DNA of 64,000 nucleotides from a virus: the IMG/VR virus record IMGVR_UViG_3300042691_035162, positions 1 to 64,000 of that record; one strand, given 5' to 3'. The position numbers were made by a program, and so were the translations under genes. Positions 30,443 through 38,673 of this stretch are shown here, piece after piece; the stretch's first letter is position 1, and every line of letters begins with the position of its first letter. A model generated the notes under the pieces. That model worked only from the letters and a program-made list of their open reading frames with translations. It did not search any database and had not been told where the DNA came from.

Positions 30443-30460
30443 CTCCTGTATTTACAGGAG
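30443..30460 (-). promoter_or_regulatory. Palindrome over the RHH ribosome-binding site
   Basis: CTCCTGTA-TT-TACAGGAG is a perfect inverted repeat with 8-base arms. On the minus strand its downstream arm is TACAGGAG, the Shine-Dalgarno sequence of the RHH gene. It can act as an operator in DNA or as a hairpin that hides the ribosome site in RNA. Confidence 0.65.
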
Positions 30461-30468
30461 AATAACAC

Positions 30469-30495
30469 AAAAAAGAGGTGGCGCAAGGCCACCTC
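30469..30495 (-). terminator. Terminator of the replication operon
   Basis: GAGGTGGC (30475-30482) and GCCACCTC (30488-30495) form an 8-bp stem with a 5-base loop, followed on the minus strand by TTTTTT. It lies 45 bases after the polymerase stop and ends the transcript that starts at 37188. Confidence 0.9.
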
Positions 30496-30539
30496 AAGTG
30501 CTCGAAGGAGTAGCCCACATGAGAAAAAGGACGAGAAAC

Positions 30540-32405
30540 TCACGAGGCTTCCCCCCAAGACGGACCTGTTTCAATGTCCACCTTAGAAGGAACCTCTAAT
30601 TTAACGCAATCCATCATCGCCTGGGCAAATATATTTGCCTCGTCTGGGGAAAGTACGGACAAGCAAAGTTCATCGTGGACCTGGAGAAGGGGTAGTTCCC
30701 CGGCTTGAATGCAGGCCAACATGGCCCTTTTAGTCTGATCTGCGGCCGAGCCTTGGATTAGCCTGTTTAAACCCTTGTAGGTGTATGCTCTTCTGAGCCG
30801 TGGTCCGTATTCCAATACCGCTTGCTCACGAGGCAAGGGCTTGTGCAAACCAAACTCGGTGGGCTCCCAAAGATTGAATCGGCAGCGGCGCCCCAAAAGG
30901 GTACGAATTGAACCGTTTGAGGCAGGGTTATCCACACGTTGCTGGACCGCCGTGACCAGGCCCTTCATGAATGGAACTAGCTCATGGAACTTGCCTATAA
31001 GCTCTCCAGCCTCCTCGGTGGATAAGTCCAGCTCCACGGCCATCTTACCCTTCCCCATGCCGTACAGAAGCCCCAAACCGATCGTCTTGGCCTGTTTGCG
31101 GTCGATACCGGCCATGTCGGCCACGGTCTGGTGGAAGTCTGTTTCGGGGTTCGTGATGTAGGCTTCGGCGGCTTTGTCTGCCCCCTTTAATTCCAAGAGC
31201 TTGGCATAATGGACCGCGAGCCGTGGCTCTTGCTGGGAGAAGTCGAGGGAGGCCCATGTTTCGCCCTCTTCCGGCAGAAACAGGCTGCGAATGGCTGGAC
31301 CGATCTCCGGGTGCCGCGCTGGAATCTGCTGTAGGTTGGGGTTAGCCATAGATAGCCGCCCAGACACCGTCCCGCCCTCGTCAGATCGCAGTTGATTTAT
31401 ATGACCGTGGATCCGCCCATCGTACTTGGCGTAGTCCAGCAGGCTTTCTACGAAGGTACCGCTGGCCTTGTTGTACTCGCGGGCGTCCACAATAGCCTTG
31501 GCAAGGGGGTGGGGGTGGGAAGCTAGAAAGCCCTTGGTAAATGAGGGAGCACCCTTTTCGGTCTTGCCGTAGGCGATGCCCAATTTATCAAAAGCCTTCG
31601 CAATGCTTGCCGAAGCCCAAATATCCACAGAAACCCCTGACTGGCGCTTTATTTGAGCTAGTGCCTCCCTCTCCCTTTTCTTGAAATCGGCCATGGTTTT
31701 TTGGGCGCGGTTAACGTCAAACCGGACGCCCTCAAAGGTCATGTTGATCAAGTGTGGGCAAAGGGCAGACTCAAGGTCAAAAATGTTGGTCAGTTCCTGC
31801 TTGATCAACTCGATCTTGAAGTATTGCCAAAGCTTAAGCGTCAGGGCCGCGTCCTGCTCGGCATACTCACCAACATACATTGCCGGGAGCTTATAGAGTT
31901 CGCCCTTCGGATCTACGCCAAACTCTTTGGCCGCAGCGCGTAAGCCCTGCTCAGATTTAGTCTCTTGCAGGTAATCGAAGCCGAGAGCGTTTAGGCTGTA
32001 GCTGAAACGATTCTCGTCGATAAGTGCCGCCGCAATCATCGCATCGATAATTTTCCCCTTGATTAAAAAGCCCTCCGCCTTCAACCAGCCCACGTCGTAC
32101 GCTGCGTTGAAGAAAATCTTGTCGCAAGGAAGATCCAAAGCATCCTGGACAAATTTGCGGACCCTGTTCTCGTCTAAGTTCCCCCCGCCACCGTGGCGGA
32201 TCGGGAAGTAACCCTTCCAACCATCTACGGCTAAAGCAAAGCCAACTATGTAACCATTCCTTGTTGGCCAGCCCGGGCCGCTCGTTTTCATTCCTGGATC
32301 GCATGTTTCTAAGTCAATTGCAATTGCTTCTGCGGAGGACAGATCCGGAAATACTTCCGGGGCCATCCACTCCGTTTTTAGTTGTGGAAACAAAGATATC
32401 GTCAT
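30540..32405 (-). CDS. polA: Family A DNA polymerase with 3'-5' exonuclease domain
   Basis: The 621-residue enzyme has an N-terminal DnaQ-like exonuclease (AIDLETCDPG, FFNAAYDVGWL and YAEQDAALTLKL) and the polymerase core. Motif A is WASLDFSQQEPRLAVHYAKL, motif B RKQAKTIGLGLLYGMG and motif C LPLLQVHDELCLSV. No 5'-3' exonuclease is fused. The residue equivalent to E. coli Phe762 is Leu. It is the last gene of the replication operon, coupled to the helicase by ATGA and followed by a terminator. Confidence 0.95.
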   Translation of the reverse strand: MTISLFPQLKTEWMAPEVFPDLSSAEAIAIDLETCDPGMKTSGPGWPTRNGYIVGFALAVDGWKGYFPIRHGGGGNLDENRVRKFVQDALDLPCDKIFFNAAYDVGWLKAEGFLIKGKIIDAMIAAALIDENRFSYSLNALGFDYLQETKSEQGLRAAAKEFGVDPKGELYKLPAMYVGEYAEQDAALTLKLWQYFKIELIKQELTNIFDLESALCPHLINMTFEGVRFDVNRAQKTMADFKKREREALAQIKRQSGVSVDIWASASIAKAFDKLGIAYGKTEKGAPSFTKGFLASHPHPLAKAIVDAREYNKASGTFVESLLDYAKYDGRIHGHINQLRSDEGGTVSGRLSMANPNLQQIPARHPEIGPAIRSLFLPEEGETWASLDFSQQEPRLAVHYAKLLELKGADKAAEAYITNPETDFHQTVADMAGIDRKQAKTIGLGLLYGMGKGKMAVELDLSTEEAGELIGKFHELVPFMKGLVTAVQQRVDNPASNGSIRTLLGRRCRFNLWEPTEFGLHKPLPREQAVLEYGPRLRRAYTYKGLNRLIQGSAADQTKRAMLACIQAGELPLLQVHDELCLSVLSPDEANIFAQAMMDCVKLEVPSKVDIETGPSWGEAS

Positions 32406-33904
32406 AAGCGAAACGCCTTATATTGGTCTTGTGGATAAACAATATGTAACGTCTTTTTGGTTCGTGTTAGCCCTACGTAGTACAACCGATTAATGTCGTC
32501 CGGATTTACTTCTTGCTCGCGGGCGAACTTAGAAGACAAGTCCGTAAGGATGAGGACATGATCCGCCTCCCCACCTTTGGCCCCGTGTATTGTGGAGAGA
32601 CGTATGCGTGGAACTCCTCGTAGTGACTGCCCTCGTCTAAGAGCAGCTCGGATATAGACGCGGTTAGCGTCGGATAACTTTGAAAGGCACTCATACCATG
32701 GTCCGTCACTAGCAACCAATCCACCTTCTGTTCTGAGTCTTTCGAGGCTGTAGGATTGCTCGGGGTCCCCGACAAACTTTTTAAAGCCTCTTGCGACTCC
32801 ATTTGATCCGAGGTACGTGTACAGTGCTTTAATTTGTTTGCCATTAATTTCCTTACCATTTCTCAAGCCCTCCCAGGCGTACACCGCCTCGATTGGCCCT
32901 TCACCAATTGATCGAATACCGTTACGCTCAAACAAGATGCCCATGTTTTTCAAGTATTCATGCACGTCATTTAAAACGTAGTTCGTAGGGGCTAGGATGA
33001 GCCACGTACCATCAACCAAGTCCACATCGGTATAGCGCTGATAGAAGTGCAGTTCGCCTTCCTCCGGCCGTGAGTTCCAGGCCTTGGGGACCCGATACTT
33101 AACCCGGTTAATTATCTTGTTACTGTATTCATGCACAACCCGTGGGATGCGGTAGGACTGATCCAACACGACCTGATCGCCTGGATACGTGAGCAAAGAA
33201 CGCACGTCTGCCCCAGCCCAGCCAAAGATCGCCTGGTCGTCATCCCCGGCAATGTAAGCTTTCCTGGCTCGCCTGATGAGCCTGTCAGCAATTTTCCACT
33301 GCAGCGGGCTCAAATCTTGAGCCTCATCTATGATAGCGACCTCTAACTCTGGGTAGTATGTATCGTCTACCTCGGCAAACATCTCGAGCAGGTCGGTAAA
33401 GTCAAGCAGGCCTTTTTCCTGCATGTACCTGCGGTACATTTGGTACACGTAATAAAAGTGATGCCACTCGATATCTAGGTTGCTTCGGTTGTACTCTTCT
33501 TTAATGTCCGAGCAGCGGAGCCTGGCGAGGTTAATGACATTGAGTATTGGATGGTCAGCTCGAATTTCCCACGACTCGTCTCCTCGATCGACACTGAGGT
33601 TAAGTTTGGCCAGAAGGGCAAACTCTTTATAATTCTCCGCCGTTGCGATGCGGCTTGCTTGGATACCCAATCGTGCATAAGCGAGGCTATGCAGGGTCCT
33701 AAAGTTGGCAAGATCTCGTTTAAAGTCGAGTTGTTGAAAACGAGCGTAGGCTCTTTCTTTTGCTTCATGGGCAGCCTTTCGCGTAAATGCAAAGTAGCCT
33801 ATTGAAACCGCCGGCGTACCGTTTTGTAGGAGGTTATCGACAACGTTTAACAAATACGTAGTCTTACCCGTACCAGGCGGTCCAAATACTTTTGTGACGT
33901 TCAA
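32402..33904 (-). CDS. SF1 (UvrD/PcrA-like) DNA helicase
   Basis: The 500-residue product has Walker A GPPGTGKTTYLL at residues 8-19, VAIIDEAQDLSPLQWKIADR as motif II and GDDDQAIFGWAGAD as motif III. LSTIHGAKGGEADHV is motif V and YYVGLTRTKKTLHIVY motif VI. It is shorter than UvrD (about 700 residues) and has reduced 2B-type insertions. It sits between primase and polymerase, both ends coupled by ATGA, so it is probably the helicase used in phage replication or recombination. No DnaB-type helicase is present in the window. Confidence 0.9.
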   Translation of the reverse strand: MNVTKVFGPPGTGKTTYLLNVVDNLLQNGTPAVSIGYFAFTRKAAHEAKERAYARFQQLDFKRDLANFRTLHSLAYARLGIQASRIATAENYKEFALLAKLNLSVDRGDESWEIRADHPILNVINLARLRCSDIKEEYNRSNLDIEWHHFYYVYQMYRRYMQEKGLLDFTDLLEMFAEVDDTYYPELEVAIIDEAQDLSPLQWKIADRLIRRARKAYIAGDDDQAIFGWAGADVRSLLTYPGDQVVLDQSYRIPRVVHEYSNKIINRVKYRVPKAWNSRPEEGELHFYQRYTDVDLVDGTWLILAPTNYVLNDVHEYLKNMGILFERNGIRSIGEGPIEAVYAWEGLRNGKEINGKQIKALYTYLGSNGVARGFKKFVGDPEQSYSLERLRTEGGLVASDGPWYECLSKLSDANRVYIRAALRRGQSLRGVPRIRLSTIHGAKGGEADHVLILTDLSSKFAREQEVNPDDINRLYYVGLTRTKKTLHIVYPQDQYKAFRL

Positions 33905-35433
33905 AATGGTGACTCCGCTGCAACGCCCCTAGTTTCAAACGGGGCATCTTGTTTGTTGTACGCAGGGATCCGCCAGGTTCTAACGGTGCGGTTTTTTACG
34001 GTAATAGAGTGTGGGCTTCCTTGTACGTTCCGAAGGCGCTGCGCGATCTTTACTGTGCTCATCAAAAACTTATTGCGACCCAAAAAGTTTTCAAGATCTT
34101 TAAGTCTGAAGTAAGTTAACGCTTCGTCTTCATTAGTCCATGGACGGCCCATAAGAATTTCTTCACGATCCATGGCAGTCTGGAGGTGAGTGCAAAATTC
34201 TTCCAAAAGGTCATAGAATCTTCCATCACTGGAGGTGTCTTCTGGCGCCTCTGTGATCGCTTGTGTTTCGACCATTTGTTTGAGTAGCCCATTTAGCAGC
34301 GTCTCCCACTCTTGTTTTTTCAACGTCGGTGGCATGACGTTGACCTTGTTCATACAAACAACTTGAAACTTATTCTGCTGCTGCAGTTCTTCCGTAGTGA
34401 GTTCCAGGCGATGCCCGTCAACATCAATAAACCAAAGCGGAGGATCAGAAGCATATTTAGACAGGGCCGAGATACTCGGCATGTCATTAGACTGACCGAT
34501 ACCAAACTTTCTAGTCTTACATAGCGATGGGTTGCAATGACCGTTGATCGGAGAATCTTTACACTTATAGCCGTAGTCCTTCTTTTTTAATTGCTTTGAG
34601 ATAATCGTGAGTTCATTAAGAGGGAGAGGGGGAGACATGAACTTTTGGTTGTAGACCATGAGTTCGTTTTCCCATGTGTCCGGCATAGCTTTGCGGAGAA
34701 ACACCCCGATATTGAACAGTCCATTGTTTCGCGTACCTTCAGGAAAGCCCTGTCCGCATAAAACCTGTAGACATGGAGGACCATCGGTAAGCGCCGGATC
34801 ACTACTGTTTTGAACGGGCTCCTTGATGACGGTTTCCTCAGTGACAGCATAGGTTTCATACAAGTCATAAAACTCTTGGAGTGAGGCCGCAGAGCCGTCG
34901 TCTTTGTACGCATAGCGAGTGCCATTGTCTCCACCGAAATAAGGAAGGTTTAAAAAGTTGCCGGTATCGCCCCGGTCAACAAGAATTTCTGTCTGCTTTG
35001 GGAATATCTCCGAACCGGAGTATCCGAGATAGGCGGCAAAAAGCTTGAGGTGCTTTTGCATGTAGGCTGCAGTAACAGGTTCCTTCGAGAACATGAACAC
35101 ATGCATGCCGCCTGATTTAGACCTGAAAGCTATTAGCGGTAGCTCTAGCTTTCTAATTTTCTTGATAATAGATACGTGATCGATGGGGTACATATCAATG
35201 TCGATACAACCCCAGGTGCATGTGTTGTCGGCTCGAATCGGTATAATCCCGAGGCTGGGCTCAATGCCCTTGAGATGTTTGACCCAAAGGTCATCCGTGG
35301 GAGGTTGCCGGACGATTGTGGCCTTCCCATTCTGCTTTCCATCTTGCCGCTCCTTTTCAATCTTGTACGTTCCGTACGCAATATCAAGACCCGCAAATAT
35401 TTTTCTAAACTTTTCGATCTCCACTTCCGACAT
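33901..35433 (-). CDS. AEP-type primase / primase-polymerase
   Basis: The start MSEVEIEKFRKIFAG at 35433 is chosen because the 16 codons before it lie in a hairpin without ribosome site. In the 510-residue product the catalytic core is WGCIDIDMYPIDHV (two acids), FRSKSGGMHVFMFSKE (sGGxHv motif) and EIFPKQTEI with GDTGNFLNLPYFGG. This is the archaeo-eukaryotic primase fold of the TOTE/prim-pol type. CKDSPINGHCNPSLCKTRKF, a Cys cluster, lies further on, and a winged-helix-like C-terminus follows. It should make primers for the family A polymerase and may start replication. Confidence 0.82.
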   Translation of the reverse strand: MSEVEIEKFRKIFAGLDIAYGTYKIEKERQDGKQNGKATIVRQPPTDDLWVKHLKGIEPSLGIIPIRADNTCTWGCIDIDMYPIDHVSIIKKIRKLELPLIAFRSKSGGMHVFMFSKEPVTAAYMQKHLKLFAAYLGYSGSEIFPKQTEILVDRGDTGNFLNLPYFGGDNGTRYAYKDDGSAASLQEFYDLYETYAVTEETVIKEPVQNSSDPALTDGPPCLQVLCGQGFPEGTRNNGLFNIGVFLRKAMPDTWENELMVYNQKFMSPPLPLNELTIISKQLKKKDYGYKCKDSPINGHCNPSLCKTRKFGIGQSNDMPSISALSKYASDPPLWFIDVDGHRLELTTEELQQQNKFQVVCMNKVNVMPPTLKKQEWETLLNGLLKQMVETQAITEAPEDTSSDGRFYDLLEEFCTHLQTAMDREEILMGRPWTNEDEALTYFRLKDLENFLGRNKFLMSTVKIAQRLRNVQGSPHSITVKNRTVRTWRIPAYNKQDAPFETRGVAAESPF

Positions 35434-35460
35434 TTTTTCTCGCTGTATAAAGGTGACAAA

Positions 35461-35478
35461 GCCGCCCCGAAGGGCGGC
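35461..35478 (-). terminator. UUCG-loop hairpin between SSB-like and primase genes
   Basis: GCCGCCC and GGGCGGC form a 7-bp GC stem with TTCG as loop on the minus strand, followed by TTTGTC. It lies 15 bases after the stop of the SSB-like gene. The short T run suggests a partial terminator that keeps SSB-like expression above that of the replication enzymes. Confidence 0.65.
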
Positions 35479-35493
35479 CATGCTGTGCTTAGT

Positions 35494-36267
35494 TTAGAAA
35501 GGGATGTTGCTATCTGCGGTTTTGGCGCTTTCCTCCTGATCATGCTTAACATTCACCTCTCCCTGCTTCACAGAAAGTGAGAATGCTTTCGCAGTCTGGT
35601 ACACAGAAGCCTCTTCCACCGGACCCACACGCTCTACCTCCCAACCATACCAAGTTCCCTTGTCATTAGATTCCTTGGTGGTTGTCAATCGGTAGACGTG
35701 GCTATAGGACGGGGGAGTGAAAGGCCCATTCTTCCCATTCATCTTCAGCGTCATCATCATGCTATTCCACTTACGCGACTTCTTCAGTTGCGTGGCTTTC
35801 ATCACGATTAGCGCCGGAGCACAGTTACCTTCGTCATCAACAATTAACACATAGTGCTGAGCACTGTTCTCAATGTAATTACCGGAGTCTAGATAATCCT
35901 TGCTATCCCCAGGTTTACGGAAGGTCTTGCTCATGATATCGCTAGTCGCCGGATGAACTGCAACCGGAGCACCTGAGCCCTGGCCACGAGGAGTCCACTC
36001 GATGTACTTGCGCTCGTAGTGGCACGGCACGACTTTGATACCCTGCGTTCCATCAAACACTTGGCCCGACACGGTGTTGTAAATCATGCCAGCTTTCGCG
36101 CCATCGATTGACTCGAGTTCCGGGGACAGTTGTGAGAGGACCTTCAGGAAAGGCAACGCAACATCTTCCGACGATATGTTATCCATACCATCATGTGCGT
36201 CCTGCTCAAACATTGAGTTATCAACTACTGCTAATGCTGTTTCTTTTTTCTTTGCTACTTGGTTCAT
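35494..36267 (-). CDS. Probable single-stranded DNA-binding protein
   Basis: The 257-residue product has a helical N-terminus, a beta-rich core (GIKVVPCHYERKYIEWTPRG, later HVYRLTTTKESNDKGTWYGW) and the acidic end ESAKTADSNIPF. This end resembles the C-terminal tip of bacterial SSB. Proteins of this type are encoded at the same place (before primase) in many aquatic podoviruses and have been called SSB there. An OB fold cannot be proven by eye. The partial terminator behind it agrees with a protein needed in large amounts. Confidence 0.6.
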   Translation of the reverse strand: MNQVAKKKETALAVVDNSMFEQDAHDGMDNISSEDVALPFLKVLSQLSPELESIDGAKAGMIYNTVSGQVFDGTQGIKVVPCHYERKYIEWTPRGQGSGAPVAVHPATSDIMSKTFRKPGDSKDYLDSGNYIENSAQHYVLIVDDEGNCAPALIVMKATQLKKSRKWNSMMMTLKMNGKNGPFTPPSYSHVYRLTTTKESNDKGTWYGWEVERVGPVEEASVYQTAKAFSLSVKQGEVNVKHDQEESAKTADSNIPF

Positions 36268-36286
36268 GGTTAAGTTTCCTTGTTAG

Positions 36287-36835
36287 TTATGCACGTTTGA
36301 TTTTCGCTTTGAAGCCTGTGTAGGCGCCAAAGAGATCAGTGGGGAACTCAGTGCCTTGTTCCACCATTTCGCGAACCCAAGCTTTTAGGGTTTGGGATTC
36401 GATTTTCTCCGCCTGGTCAGGTAGGAGCCCTTGCTTGCGAATGACATTAATCAATTCGCCCGCTGCATCGTCTTCGCCACGACCAAACTGGACGGAGACG
36501 GTGTTTTTAATAATGTCATCGTACCCATGAGCACGAAGCCATTCATACGCTTCCCCACGGCGATCTGCTGGAATGCTTGCAGAGTAAAACGGCTTAACCT
36601 CTATAACTGAGCCGTCTGTCATCTGAAACTTTGCCATACCGATTTCCTTCAACGCATCAGGGATACGCTCTTCGGTAAGATTGCGCAGGACTTCTTTACG
36701 CTCCGCCAAAACTTTCTCAAGATCTTCGATCGATGCCTCTACTTCCAATGCTTCTTTAGCAAGTTCGGCAATCGAGGACAACGAATTGTCTTTGATCGTT
36801 AAGGCTTGTGCGTCTACCTCAAAATCAATACTCAT
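36287..36835 (-). CDS. Conserved phage replication-cluster protein, coiled coil
   Basis: The 182-residue product has an N-terminal coiled coil (AKEALEVEASIEDLEKVLAE) and a C-terminal domain with SVQFGRGEDDAAGELINV and LKAWVREMVEQGTEFPTDLF. I know this combination from replication regions of environmental phages without functional data. It lies between the operon's first gene and the SSB-like gene. AAAGGAGAAAGTT precedes the ATG. Confidence 0.65.
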   Translation of the reverse strand: MSIDFEVDAQALTIKDNSLSSIAELAKEALEVEASIEDLEKVLAERKEVLRNLTEERIPDALKEIGMAKFQMTDGSVIEVKPFYSASIPADRRGEAYEWLRAHGYDDIIKNTVSVQFGRGEDDAAGELINVIRKQGLLPDQAEKIESQTLKAWVREMVEQGTEFPTDLFGAYTGFKAKIKRA

Positions 36836-37157
36836 AACTTTCTCCTTTCTGATTGATATCTACTGCAATGGGATAGTACTTCATTTCCCGTTTGTCCCAT
36901 TTAAGCAAACGAAATCTTCCTTTATTGTATTGCGACGCCAATACGGCAGCAATACTCATGGCGGCAGGGTCACCAATTAAAAGTAGGTAGTCTGTGTCAG
37001 TGAATTCCCTAAGTGCGCGTTTCATTCGGGACACCATAGGTCCGGGTGAAAAACCAATCTGCACTTGAGGGGGCAAAAGGAAAATCAGTTCACCAAACTG
37101 TTGCGCGGGCAACACATTGTGGCGCATGGTTTCCTGGACAACATAGACTTTCGCCAT
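36825..37157 (-). CDS. Conserved phage early protein, unknown function
   Basis: This is the first gene of the replication operon. The 110-residue product has YVVQETMRHNVLPAQQFGEL and DYLLLIGDPAAMSIAAVLAS, then FRLLKWDKREMKYYPIAVDI. I recognise this as a frequent early-region protein of aquatic phages; the function is unknown. AAAGGAGAAAGAGGTA precedes the ATG and the promoter at 37188-37216 lies directly upstream. Confidence 0.7.
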   Translation of the reverse strand: MAKVYVVQETMRHNVLPAQQFGELIFLLPPQVQIGFSPGPMVSRMKRALREFTDTDYLLLIGDPAAMSIAAVLASQYNKGRFRLLKWDKREMKYYPIAVDINQKGESYEY

Positions 37158-37187
37158 TACCTCTTTCTCCTTTCTGTGAGTTCGTGT

Positions 37188-37216
37188 ATCCTAATACGGA
37201 AGGTTGTGTCTGTCAA
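37188..37216 (-). promoter_or_regulatory. Promoter of the replication operon
   Basis: On the minus strand TTGACA (37211-37216, full consensus) and TAGGAT (37188-37193) are 17 bases apart. It lies in the divergent gap between the replication operon and the SNF2 gene. Transcription would start about 20-25 bases before the 37157 start codon. No equally good promoter is seen for the plus strand. Confidence 0.7.
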
Positions 37217-37230
37217 GAAAGAGAGAAAGT

Positions 37231-38673
37231 ATGCTGGACTATCGTTTCAAGAACGAGCCATATGCTCATCAATCCGCTTATCTAGCAAGGTTTTGGGATA
37301 AGCCGGTGGCTGCACTTTTTGCCGACATGGGTACCGGCAAAAGCTTCATGTTAATTAATAACATGTGCATGCTGTACGACAATGGCCTTATCAACGGGGC
37401 CTTGATTATTGCCCCCAAAGGGGTGTACCGGAACTGGGCGGAGTTAGAAATCCCCAAACACGCCCCAGACCACGTCATGTACCGCATTGCACTATGGACG
37501 CCAAACCCAAATAAACAGCAGGAGGCGGCGCTAGGATCAATGTTTGAGCCAGACGATGTGCTACACGTTTTGATTATGAACGTTGAGGCCTTCTCTACCC
37601 CCAAGGGGGTCCGGTTCGCGGAACGGTTTGTCTTAGCCCATAACGCCCTGATGGCGGTGGATGAAAGCACCACGATTAAGACCGGGTCAGCCCAAAGAAC
37701 AAAAAATGTCTACAAAATAGGCCGTTTTGCCAAATATCGTCGTATCCTAACGGGTTCCCCTGTCACCAAAAGCCCCCTGGATTTGTACACCCAGTGCGCT
37801 TTCCTGTCCCCGAATCTATTAGGGTTTACCAGCTTTTTTGCCTTTCAAGCCAGGTACGCGGTCCTTGTAAAGCGAACCATGGGTCCGAGGTCCTTTAACC
37901 AAGTTGTAGGATACAGGCGCCTAGATGAGCTAAACGAGAAGCTACAACCCTTTGCCTTCCGGGTAACCAAGGAAGAATGCATAGACCTGCCACCTAAGAT
38001 CTATACCAAGCGAGAGGTGCTGCTGACTGACGAGCAGGCCGAGCTGTACAACCAAATGAAAAAGATGGCCCTTGCGCTTTTAGAAGATGGCAAGATGACC
38101 ACCACGGCTACGGCCCTAACCCAACTTCTGCGGCTTCACCAGATCTGCTGCGGGCATTTAAAGACAGATGATGGCGAAGTTCACGAGATTAAAAATAACC
38201 GACTTGAGGCCCTGCTGGACTGCATTGAAGAGACATCGGGCAAAATTATTATTTGGGCCTCCTACACCCACGACATCCTCGCGATTGAGAGGGCCCTATC
38301 TAAGGCGTATGGAGGTGGGTGTGCAGCTACTTACTACGGAGCCACTGAAGGGGAAGAGCGGCAAAAAATTGTGACCCGGTTTCAAGATCCGGACAGTGAT
38401 CTGCGGTTCTTTATCGGGCAGCCCAAGACTGGCGGATACGGGTTAACCCTTACGGCAGCCAGTACGATGATCTACTACTCAAACAGCTATGACTTGGAGG
38501 TGCGTCTGCAGTCCGAGGACCGGGCACACCGCATCGGGCAAACTAAGTCTGTGACCTATATCGACCTGATTACGCCTAAGTCCGTAGACGAAAAGATCGT
38601 TCAGGCCCTTAAAAACAAAATAGATATTGCCACTCAAGTACTTGGGGAGGACCTAAAACAATGGCTCATTTGA
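37231..38673 (+). CDS. SNF2-family helicase / translocase
   Basis: The start MLDYRFKNEPYAHQSA at 37231 is chosen; the nine codons before it cover the ribosome site region (AAGAGAGAAAGT). The 480-residue product has AALFADMGTGKSFMLI (motif I), ALMAVDESTTIKT (motif II, DEST instead of DEAH), YRRILTGSPVTKSPLDLYTQ (motif III) and LQSEDRAHRIGQTKS (motif VI). These mark a SNF2-type dsDNA translocase, here without extra domains. Phage SNF2 proteins are linked to replication or to removing proteins from DNA. It overlaps the nuclease gene by 13 bases. Confidence 0.88.
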   Translation: MLDYRFKNEPYAHQSAYLARFWDKPVAALFADMGTGKSFMLINNMCMLYDNGLINGALIIAPKGVYRNWAELEIPKHAPDHVMYRIALWTPNPNKQQEAALGSMFEPDDVLHVLIMNVEAFSTPKGVRFAERFVLAHNALMAVDESTTIKTGSAQRTKNVYKIGRFAKYRRILTGSPVTKSPLDLYTQCAFLSPNLLGFTSFFAFQARYAVLVKRTMGPRSFNQVVGYRRLDELNEKLQPFAFRVTKEECIDLPPKIYTKREVLLTDEQAELYNQMKKMALALLEDGKMTTTATALTQLLRLHQICCGHLKTDDGEVHEIKNNRLEALLDCIEETSGKIIIWASYTHDILAIERALSKAYGGGCAATYYGATEGEERQKIVTRFQDPDSDLRFFIGQPKTGGYGLTLTAASTMIYYSNSYDLEVRLQSEDRAHRIGQTKSVTYIDLITPKSVDEKIVQALKNKIDIATQVLGEDLKQWLI

